Shown: piece by piece, positions 29,463 to 37,131 of the stretch | How positions within the stretch are numbered: position 1 is the first letter of the stretch | Layout: each line of letters opens with the position of its first letter | Origin: Candidatus Zambryskibacteria bacterium RIFCSPLOWO2_12_FULL_39_16 | Lineage (GTDB): Bacteria; Patescibacteriota; Minisyncoccia; Phycocordibacterales; WO2-35-19 | Reading direction: 5' to 3' | NCBI GenBank assembly: GCA_001824215.1 | Contig: MHWS01000003.1 | Span: 1 to 41,561 of the forward strand | Length of the DNA stretch: 41,561 nt | Notes under the pieces: generated by a model | Seen by the model: the letters and a program-made list of their open reading frames with translations, nothing else | Database searches by the model: none | Told to the model about the DNA's origin: nothing | Position numbers and translations under genes: made by a program

Positions 29463-30856
29463 AAAAAGAAGATATTAAGAAAGTAATATCAAAATTACCT
29501 GATACACCGGGGGTGTATAGATTCTTGCGTAAAAATAAGATTTTATATATAGGCAAAGCGACTTCGCTTAGAGATAGAGTCAGAAGTTATTTTAATGCTG
29601 GTATTGTAACTGTTCGTAGTCCTCTTATTTCCAAGATGCTTTCAAAATTTGACGATATTTCATTCCAGAAGACGGATTCGGTTTTGGAGGCTCTGGTTTT
29701 GGAAGCCAACTTAATCAAAAAATATCAGCCGACCGCCAATATAAAAGAAAAAGACAACCGCAGCTTTAATTATATCGTTATTACTAAAGAAGACTTTCCG
29801 AGAGTGCTTGTGATGAGAGAAAGGGAACTAGAGAAATTATTTGAGCTGTCTTCCCTCGAAAACCCTCGGAAGGAGCGACGGCGACGGACGGAGAAAATTT
29901 TTAGCAAAAAATTTTTGTGGTTTACGAGGGATGCGGTGAAAAATAATTTTGCTCAAGATGCCTCAAAGAATTTTTCAATTGCTCAAACATTCGGACCATT
30001 TCCAAACGGAAGCCAACTTAAAGAAGCAGTGAAAATTGTCCGTAAAATGTTCCCATTTAGAGATAAATGTTTGCCATTGCAAGGTAGGCCTTGTTTTAAC
30101 CGTCAAATCGGGCTTTGCCCGGGTGTTTGCACTGGTGAGATAGACAAAGAAGATTATGCCAAAATCATCAAAAATATAGTTTTATTTTTTGAAGGCAATA
30201 AGAAAAAACTGATAAAAAATTTGGAAAAACAGATGAAAGATTTTGCTAAAACTAGAGAATTTGAAAAAGCTCAAAAAATAAAAAAGACAATTTTTACTTT
30301 AAACCACATTCAAGATATTTCTTTACTAAAGATAGATCCGGTAGTAGATTTTGGCATCGCACTTCGTGCAGGGGCGAAGCCTAATGCCAAAATTCACTAC
30401 CGGATAGAAAGTTATGATATTGCTCATTTTTCCGGTACAAATGTGGCAGGAGTGATGATTGTAATTGAAAATGGAGAAGTTAAAAAATCTGATTACCGCA
30501 AATTTAAAATTAAAAATCACGGAATAAACGATACCAAAGCTCTTTCCGAAATTTTATCCCGTCGGCTGGCGCATTTAGAGTGGCCGAAACCAGACCTTAT
30601 CGTCGTTGACGGGGGAGCGGCTCAAAGACGGGTTATGGAAAAAGTTTTAAAAGAAAATGGAATCGATATTCCGACTGTCTCTGTTGTCAAAGATGTAAGG
30701 CATAGGCCAAAAGAAATTTTGGGTACCGCTTCGCTTAAGCTTCGCGGCACAAGCATGAATTATTCTGAACTTGAATCCTTGATACTCCTTGCCAACGCTG
30801 AGGCTCATAGATTTGCTATCGGTTTTCACAAACAACTTCGCAGAAAGTTGCCATAA
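29459..30856 (+). CDS. uvrC: Excinuclease ABC subunit C, short, lacking C-terminal HhH region
   Basis: PDTPGVYRFLRKNKILYIGKATSLRDRVRSYF GIY-YIG; RNase H-like DLIVVDGGAAQ; ATGA overlap with uvrA. Confidence 0.93.
   Translation: MKKEDIKKVISKLPDTPGVYRFLRKNKILYIGKATSLRDRVRSYFNAGIVTVRSPLISKMLSKFDDISFQKTDSVLEALVLEANLIKKYQPTANIKEKDNRSFNYIVITKEDFPRVLVMRERELEKLFELSSLENPRKERRRRTEKIFSKKFLWFTRDAVKNNFAQDASKNFSIAQTFGPFPNGSQLKEAVKIVRKMFPFRDKCLPLQGRPCFNRQIGLCPGVCTGEIDKEDYAKIIKNIVLFFEGNKKKLIKNLEKQMKDFAKTREFEKAQKIKKTIFTLNHIQDISLLKIDPVVDFGIALRAGAKPNAKIHYRIESYDIAHFSGTNVAGVMIVIENGEVKKSDYRKFKIKNHGINDTKALSEILSRRLAHLEWPKPDLIVVDGGAAQRRVMEKVLKENGIDIPTVSVVKDVRHRPKEILGTASLKLRGTSMNYSELESLILLANAEAHRFAIGFHKQLRRKLP
29852..29931. 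repeat. Inverted-repeat-bounded insertion inside uvrC
   Basis: tccctcgaaaacc ... ggtttacgaggga, 12 of 13 complementary. Confidence 0.7.
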
Positions 30857-30872
30857 ATGCTAAATTTTAAGT

Positions 30873-31775
30873 ATGAAGATTTTGAAAAATATCATAGCCG
30901 TTATCGTATTAGCTGGAGCAATCGGGTATTCCGGATATACTATTTATCAGAATTCTCTTGGTCCTTGCGATAAACCGTTTGAGTATAGTATCGGCAGATT
31001 TGACATCCAATTTGGTGTTTCCAGAGGAGATTTTACATCTTATATCACCGAATCCGGCTCGGTCTGGGAGAAGGTTTTAAACAGAAAAATTTTTATTTAC
31101 AATCCAGATGCCAGTTTCAAAATAAATTTGATATATGATCAAAGACAGCTCTCTACGATCCAAAAACAAAAAACCGAATTTGGCCTCTTGGCGGTAGAGG
31201 ATACTTTCAAAAAACTTGATGTTGATTTTAATTATTTTAAAAGCCAGTATGATCAGAAAATTTCTTTATACAATAAGGCCTTAGTTTTGTATCAAGACAG
31301 GAAATCTGCCTATGACGCGGAAGTGATTTTTTGGAACAATAAGGGTGGTGCACCAAAGGACAAATTCAACTCTTTGGAGGAGGAGAGACAGTATCTGAAT
31401 GCAGAAGTGCAAAGTTTGAATAGAGAAGCTTCTTCCATAAGCGCTATGGGGGATCAATTAAATTCTTTACTAAACGTGCGAAATACCAAAGCTGTTGAAT
31501 ATAATAAAATAGCTGCAGAATACAACAAAAAATTTAATGGTGGCCTTGAATTTGATCAGGCCGAATACACCGGTAAGGAAATAAATGTTTATCAATTTGG
31601 TAACAAAAGAGATTTGGTTCTGGCTCTGACTCATGAACTCGGTCACGCTCTCGATATGAATCATGTGGAAAATCCAAAATCAATAATGTACTACATCACC
31701 GGAATTAATGCAGAAACAGCTCTTACTCCATCAGCTGAAGATTTAGTAGAATTGAATAGGGTATGCAAAATGTGA
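30873..31775 (+). CDS. Matrixin-like (M10-type) zinc metalloprotease, membrane-anchored
   Basis: N-terminal TM; HELGHALDMNHVENPKSIMYY zinc motif and Met-turn. Confidence 0.82.
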   Translation: MKILKNIIAVIVLAGAIGYSGYTIYQNSLGPCDKPFEYSIGRFDIQFGVSRGDFTSYITESGSVWEKVLNRKIFIYNPDASFKINLIYDQRQLSTIQKQKTEFGLLAVEDTFKKLDVDFNYFKSQYDQKISLYNKALVLYQDRKSAYDAEVIFWNNKGGAPKDKFNSLEEERQYLNAEVQSLNREASSISAMGDQLNSLLNVRNTKAVEYNKIAAEYNKKFNGGLEFDQAEYTGKEINVYQFGNKRDLVLALTHELGHALDMNHVENPKSIMYYITGINAETALTPSAEDLVELNRVCKM

Positions 31776-31792
31776 TAGTATTTTTGAAGTAA

Positions 31793-31864
31793 GCTGGGGT
31801 AGTTCAGTGGCAGAACGCCGTCTTGGTAAGACGGAGGTCGAGAGTCCGATTCTCTCTCCCAGCT
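31793..31864 (+). tRNA. tRNA-Thr(GGT)
   Basis: gctgggg...ccgtc ttggtaa gacgg...gagag tccgatt ctctc tcccagc t. Confidence 0.93.
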
Positions 31865-31959
31865 CAATTATATTTGGCATTTATTTGTTGGTTTATTAAA
31901 TATAACTGCGGACTATGTTATAAATTTACTTTAGTACGCAGATTGGTTATACTTAAAGC

Positions 31960-32415
31960 ATGTCTAACCCCAAAAAACCAAGAAAAAATTGCCCAGTTTG
32001 CGGAAAAGAACCTTACCGTTCCTACTATAAATATTGTAGTAACGCATGTCAGCAAAAATACCAATCCAGCATTTATGTAGAGAAATGGAAAAAAGACGAA
32101 TTGAGCGGTCTTCAATCTTCAGGTATTGTTACGACATACGTGAAGAGATATCTTCGTGAAAAATATGGAGACAAATGTTGTTTGTGCGGCTGGTCAAAGA
32201 TAAACACAAAATCGAGCGTTGTCCCACTAGTTGCCGACCATATAGATGGCAATTGGAGAAATAATAAAGAAAGTAATCTGCGTTTGATTTGTCCCAATTG
32301 CGATTCTCTCAACCCTACTTATTCTGGATTGAATAGGGGAAATGGTAGAGGGAATAGAGTTATAAGTAAGAGAGCGAAAGAGGGTCGTTTATTTGTTACA
32401 AAAAAGCCAAAGTAG
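31960..32415 (+). CDS. HNH endonuclease-like protein
   Basis: CPVCG...YCSNACQQKYQ; CCLCGWSKIN...ADHIDGNWRNNKESNLRLICPNCDSLNPTY. Confidence 0.85.
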   Translation: MSNPKKPRKNCPVCGKEPYRSYYKYCSNACQQKYQSSIYVEKWKKDELSGLQSSGIVTTYVKRYLREKYGDKCCLCGWSKINTKSSVVPLVADHIDGNWRNNKESNLRLICPNCDSLNPTYSGLNRGNGRGNRVISKRAKEGRLFVTKKPK

Positions 32416-32479
32416 TTCAGTGGCAGAACACTGCTTTCGTAAAGCAGGAACGTGAGTCCGATTCTCACCTTTGGCTCCA
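32406..32479 (+). tRNA. tRNA-Thr(CGT), with CCA encoded
   Basis: gccaaag...ctgct ttcgtaa agcag...gtgag tccgatt ctcac ctttggc t cca; overlaps HNH stop codon. Confidence 0.92.
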
Positions 32480-32485
32480 AAATTT

Positions 32486-33397
32486 ATGGACAAGCAAAAA
32501 ACAGAGCAAAAAATAAAGGAATTGGAAGAGGCGATGATAGAGCCTGATTTTTGGAATAATAAAGATAGAGCCCAGGCTACCATAAAAGAAATCCAAAAAT
32601 TAAAAGATAATTTAGAGGGGGTAGGGCAGTATGACAAAGGAGATGCCGTAATGACTATTTTTTCTGGCGCCGGAGGAGACGATGCCGAAGATTTTTCGGC
32701 CATGCTTTTGCGCATGTATTTTAAATATTTTGAAAAGAAAAAATGGAGCTATTCCGTTTTACATGAAAATAAAAACGACCACGGTGGATACAGGAACATA
32801 ACTGTAGAGATTACCAACCCAACCTTCGCCAAGGCTACGGCGGGTTTCGGTCCTTATGGGACCTTAAAAAATGAATCGGGAGTGCATCGATTGGTCAGGA
32901 TTTCTCCTTTTAATGCAAATCAAAAAAGACACACAAGTTTTTCAATGGTGGAAGTTATTCCTAAGTTTGAGAAACAAAATGAAAACGATATAGAGTTGAA
33001 AGATGATGATTTGAAAGTAGAACTTTCGCGCTCTTCTGGCCCTGGCGGACAAAATGTAAATAAAAGAGAGACAGCGGTTCGTATCGTCCATATTCCAACA
33101 AATCTTTCAGCTCAAGCAGATGGCGAAAGAAGCCAGGCCCAGAATAAAGAAAAAGCCTTGGCCATTTTGAAAGGCAAAATATACAAAGCTTTGGAAGAAA
33201 AAAGAATATCAAAAGAAAAGGGCATGTATATAAGCAAAACCACTGAAATTGAATGGGGTAACCAGATTCGCTCTTATGTCTTGCACCCGTATAAAATGGT
33301 CAAAGACCGCCGTACCGGGGTAGAAACCAGTAATGTGGAAGCTGTATTGGAACAAGGTGAATTAGATGAGTTTATAGAAGCGGAGAAAAGTTTGTAA
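32486..33397 (+). CDS. prfB: Peptide chain release factor 2, short
   Basis: GAGGDDAEDFSAMLLRMY, HRLVRISPF (SPF), SSGPGGQNVNKRETAVRI (GGQ). Confidence 0.93.
   Translation: MDKQKTEQKIKELEEAMIEPDFWNNKDRAQATIKEIQKLKDNLEGVGQYDKGDAVMTIFSGAGGDDAEDFSAMLLRMYFKYFEKKKWSYSVLHENKNDHGGYRNITVEITNPTFAKATAGFGPYGTLKNESGVHRLVRISPFNANQKRHTSFSMVEVIPKFEKQNENDIELKDDDLKVELSRSSGPGGQNVNKRETAVRIVHIPTNLSAQADGERSQAQNKEKALAILKGKIYKALEEKRISKEKGMYISKTTEIEWGNQIRSYVLHPYKMVKDRRTGVETSNVEAVLEQGELDEFIEAEKSL
32821..32846. repeat. Short hairpin element inside prfB encoding PTFAKATAG
   Basis: aacc-tt-cgcc-aaggctac-ggcg-ggtt. Confidence 0.7.
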
Positions 33398-33425
33398 AAA
33401 AAATTAATGAGGTTATAATGAGAAG

Positions 33426-34106
33426 GTGATAGTTTTTGATAATGTCTCAAAAAAATATAACGATAATTATGTCGCTTTGGATAAGGTTTCTTTTGTTGTG
33501 AATCCTAATGAATTTGTCTCTATTGTGGGGCCAAGTGGCGCTGGTAAAACCACTCTTTTGCGGATGCTTTTGGCTGAAGAGAAGCCAACTGAAGGTAAGG
33601 TGTTTTTGCACGATACTGATATAAATACTCTTTCTGGTGAAGATATAAATTTCGTTAGAAGGAAAATAGGAGCTGTTTTTCAGGATTTTAGGCTTCTGCC
33701 GCAGAAAAATGTCTATGAAAATATAGCCTTTGCCATGGAAGCTGCCGGCCGGCCGGACGAGGAGATAGAATCCGATGTGCCCCATGTCCTTGAATTGGTA
33801 GATTTGGCTTCAAAAATATGGAATTTTCCAAGCACACTTTCTGGCGGTGAAAAGCAAAGAGTGGCTATCGCTAGAGCGATCGTCAATCAACCTGATATAA
33901 TTATCGCAGATGAGCCGACTGGTAATCTTGACCCAATCAATACTTACGATATTGTCCAAATTTTAAAAAAAATAAATGATCTTGGAACAACCGTGATCCT
34001 TACCACTCACAATAAAGGGGTGATAGATTCAATAGGTAGACGGGTTATTACCATGCAGGAAGGCAAAGTGGTAAGAGATGATCCTGCGGGCAAGTATATT
34101 TTATAA
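33426..34106 (+). CDS. ftsE: Cell division ATP-binding protein FtsE
   Basis: MIVFDNVSKKY, GPSGAGKTTLLRMLL, LSGGEKQRVAIARAI; followed by ftsX. Confidence 0.93.
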   Translation: MIVFDNVSKKYNDNYVALDKVSFVVNPNEFVSIVGPSGAGKTTLLRMLLAEEKPTEGKVFLHDTDINTLSGEDINFVRRKIGAVFQDFRLLPQKNVYENIAFAMEAAGRPDEEIESDVPHVLELVDLASKIWNFPSTLSGGEKQRVAIARAIVNQPDIIIADEPTGNLDPINTYDIVQILKKINDLGTTVILTTHNKGVIDSIGRRVITMQEGKVVRDDPAGKYIL

Positions 34107-34108
34107 AA

Positions 34109-35047
34109 ATGGAGAAAATAGAATTTAAAACCAAATTTAAAAGAGTATTAAAAGCCGGCCTTTTTAATTTTTGGCGCAGCAGTTATATATCGCTCGCTTC
34201 AATATTGGTGATGGTGGTTACTCTTTCGGTCATTGGCTCAGTTGTTTTCGTCGGGGCGGTGCTCAATACCACTATGAACGAATTGCGCAATAAGATTGAT
34301 ATAAATGTTTATTTTGTAACTTCTGCCCCTGAAGCGGACATATTATCTTTGCAGAAAAAAATAGAAACTTTGCCGGAAGTTTCCAGTGTATCTTATGTAA
34401 GCAGAGACCAAGCACTCCAAAATTTTAGGTTTAAGCATGAGAACGATCAAATAACTATCCAAGCGCTTGATGAATTGTCCGATAACCCACTGGGTGCTGC
34501 CCTCAACATAAAAGCCAAGGAACCTTCTCAGTATGAAGGCATTGCTAATTTCTTAAATGAAGACAACATACTCTCAAGTGGTGGTCAAAAAATAATTGAC
34601 AAGATTAATTATTTTGAAAATCGCGCCGCTATAGACAAGCTTTCTCGCATTATAAACTCCACCGAAAATCTTGGATTTGCTCTTTCTTTAGCTTTGGTGA
34701 TTATTTCTATTATCATTACCTTCAATACCGTCCGTTTGACCATTTATATTTCCAAGGAAGAAATATCGGTGATGCAACTTGTCGGGGCCAGTAAAAATTA
34801 TGTCAGAGGACCTTTTGTGGTTACCGGAATTATTGTCGGACTTGTTGCGGGACTAATCACCATGATTATTTTCTTCCCGGTCTGTTACTGGCTCGGCAAT
34901 ACTACCCAAAATTTTTTCATAGGCTTCAATATTTTTGACTATTACATAAGTAATTTCTTTGAAATCATCTTCATTGTTATCGGCGCCGGTGTTGCCATAG
35001 GGGCGGTCTCTAGTTTTTTGGCTGTTCGCAAGTATTTGAAGTTATGA
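34109..35047 (+). CDS. ftsX: Cell division permease-like protein FtsX
   Basis: Four-TM FtsX topology, adjacent to ftsE; VRLTIYISKEEISVMQLVGASKNYVRGPF. Confidence 0.92.
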   Translation: MEKIEFKTKFKRVLKAGLFNFWRSSYISLASILVMVVTLSVIGSVVFVGAVLNTTMNELRNKIDINVYFVTSAPEADILSLQKKIETLPEVSSVSYVSRDQALQNFRFKHENDQITIQALDELSDNPLGAALNIKAKEPSQYEGIANFLNEDNILSSGGQKIIDKINYFENRAAIDKLSRIINSTENLGFALSLALVIISIIITFNTVRLTIYISKEEISVMQLVGASKNYVRGPFVVTGIIVGLVAGLITMIIFFPVCYWLGNTTQNFFIGFNIFDYYISNFFEIIFIVIGAGVAIGAVSSFLAVRKYLKL

Positions 35048-35061
35048 TATGTTAGGAATGA

Positions 35062-35162
35062 ATCCCGTTAAAGTTTTACATATATGTAAGGTGGTAATAG
35101 CGTTATTGTGCAGATAATCATATTATTTAGTTTAATTAATCAATCAAAAACTCTAACGGGAT
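35062..35162 (+). promoter_or_regulatory. Putative structured leader RNA of pyrG
   Basis: atcccgttaaagtttt (35062-35077) pairs with aaaactctaacgggat (35147-35162), 15 of 16; internal hairpins 35076-35089 and 35114-35126. Confidence 0.6.
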
Positions 35163-36810
35163 GAAGAAAAACCACAAATATATTTTTGTAGTAGGAGGTG
35201 TTATGTCGGGAGTCGGGAAAGGGATAGCTTCATCGTCAATCGGCAAAATTCTTCAAAGCAAAGGTTTCAAAGTCAACCCTATAAAGGTTGACCCTTATTT
35301 AAACGTAGATGCTGGCAATATGAATCCGATAGAGCACGGCGAAGTGTTTGTGCTGGATTCGGGGCTTGAGACTGATCAGGATATGGGCAACTATGAGCGT
35401 TTTTTGGAGATGAATCTCAATAGCGAGGATTATATGACCTCTGGCAGTGTTTATAAGCATGTTATAGAAAGAGAGCGCAATTTAGGCTATCGCGGCAAAT
35501 GTGTTGAAGCTATACCTCATATTACCGAAGAGATTTTAAGGCGCATAAAAAAAGCGGCTGATGAGCACCAGTCTGATATTTCTCTCATTGAGATAGGAGG
35601 GACGATAGGTGATTATCAAAATATTCTTTTTATTGAAGCGGCAAGAACTCTCAAAATAAAACATCCTCAGGATGTCATTTTTATTATGGTAAGTTACTTG
35701 CCTATACCGGGGTCGCTTGGTGAAATGAAAACACGCCCAACCCAGAACGCAGTTCGTCAACTCAACTCTTATGGTGTTCAACCCGATATAATCATCGCCA
35801 GAGGCGCTCAGTCTCTTGATTATAAACGCAAAGAAAAGATAGCCATGGCTTGCGCTATTGCTCCGGAGAATGTCATTTCGGCACCGGATATTGCAAGTAT
35901 TTATGATGTACCTATTAATTTTGAAAAAGATAAAATCAGCAGCATTATACTTAAAATTTTTCACCTTCGGTCAAAAACAAACGGCAATTCTCTGAAATAT
36001 TGGAAAGATTTCGTGCATGAAAGAGCTCAAGCTAAAAAAGAATTGCAAATCGCTGTGGTTGGAAAATATTTTGATACTGGTGATTTTGTCTTGTCCGACG
36101 CTTATGTTTCTGTCATTGAAGCTATTAAATTTTCATCTGCTTGGAAAGGGGCGCGAACTAATCTTACGTGGATAAATTCAAAAGAATATGAAACAGACCC
36201 TAAAAAAATTTCCGAATTAAAAGATTATGATGGCATTATTGTGCCAGGAGGATTTGGCGAGAGTGGGGTAGAAGGGGTAATCATGGCCGTAGAATACGCC
36301 AGAGTTAACAAAATACCTTACTTAGGTCTCTGCTACGGTATGCAGCTTGCGGTTATTGAATTTGCCAGAAATGTCATCGGTTGGAAAGATGCACACACAT
36401 CTGAAATAAATCCAAAATCATCCCATGTAGTCATAGATATCATGCCGGAGCAGAAAAAACTTTTGGAGGAGGGAAGATACGGAGCGACGATGCGACTTGG
36501 GGCATACCCTGCTATTTTGAAAAAGGGGACAATAGCTTACGGAGCATATGGTGAAAAAAATATTTCCGAAAGGCACAGGCATCGCTATGAAGTTAACCCT
36601 GAGTATATCGCTGACGTAGAAAATGCGGGGATGGTTTTCTCCGGCACTTCGCCCGACAGAAGGCTTATGGAAATCGCTGAACTTCCCAAAAACATTCACC
36701 CGTTTTTCCTTGGCACTCAATTTCATCCAGAATTTAAAGCTCGTCCTCTCCATCCGCACCCTCTTTTTACTGCCTTTATTGACGCTTGTTTGAAGAATAG
36801 ACAATCATAA
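35161..36810 (+). CDS. pyrG: CTP synthase
   Basis: KYIFVVGGVMSGVGKGIASSSIGKIL; KVDPYLNVDAGNMNPIEHGEVFV; GLCYGMQ glutaminase. Confidence 0.98.
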   Translation: MKKNHKYIFVVGGVMSGVGKGIASSSIGKILQSKGFKVNPIKVDPYLNVDAGNMNPIEHGEVFVLDSGLETDQDMGNYERFLEMNLNSEDYMTSGSVYKHVIERERNLGYRGKCVEAIPHITEEILRRIKKAADEHQSDISLIEIGGTIGDYQNILFIEAARTLKIKHPQDVIFIMVSYLPIPGSLGEMKTRPTQNAVRQLNSYGVQPDIIIARGAQSLDYKRKEKIAMACAIAPENVISAPDIASIYDVPINFEKDKISSIILKIFHLRSKTNGNSLKYWKDFVHERAQAKKELQIAVVGKYFDTGDFVLSDAYVSVIEAIKFSSAWKGARTNLTWINSKEYETDPKKISELKDYDGIIVPGGFGESGVEGVIMAVEYARVNKIPYLGLCYGMQLAVIEFARNVIGWKDAHTSEINPKSSHVVIDIMPEQKKLLEEGRYGATMRLGAYPAILKKGTIAYGAYGEKNISERHRHRYEVNPEYIADVENAGMVFSGTSPDRRLMEIAELPKNIHPFFLGTQFHPEFKARPLHPHPLFTAFIDACLKNRQS

Positions 36811-36822
36811 ATAATTATTAAC

Positions 36823-37065
36823 TTATTTATTAAACAAATTTAATTTCCTCTTTCTTTTCCAACTTTTTATCTCAGATTCTCTCCCCCGAGCTTTTTTAAG
36901 TGTTTTGAAAGTTTCTTGGTATTTCAACACCACTGGTCTGCGTATCTTTGTATAATGAGCTCCTGATTTCGAAGTATTGTGTTGTTTCAATCTTTTTATC
37001 AGATTATTAGTGCAACCTATATAGAGAGACCTATCGGCACATTCTAAAATGTAAGTGATATACAT
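36823..37065 (-). CDS. GIY-YIG nuclease superfamily protein
   Basis: MYITYILECADRSLYIGCTNNLIKRLKQHN. Confidence 0.92.
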   Translation of the reverse strand: MYITYILECADRSLYIGCTNNLIKRLKQHNTSKSGAHYTKIRRPVVLKYQETFKTLKKARGRESEIKSWKRKRKLNLFNK

Positions 37066-37131
37066 AAAACTTTATTCTTCAGTACCTACGCTCTGCTTCG
37101 GTCTGAGACGAAGTTGGAACCTTATTAGTAA

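Noticed and set aside
30715-30755. Possible further palindromic insert in uvrC (accgcttcgcttaagcttcgcggc)
   Set aside because: Only partial complementarity around cttaag; not strong enough to separate from ordinary coding sequence.
31823-32080. 85 aa ORF
   Set aside because: Starts inside tRNA-Thr(GGT) and overlaps the HNH gene out of frame; spurious.
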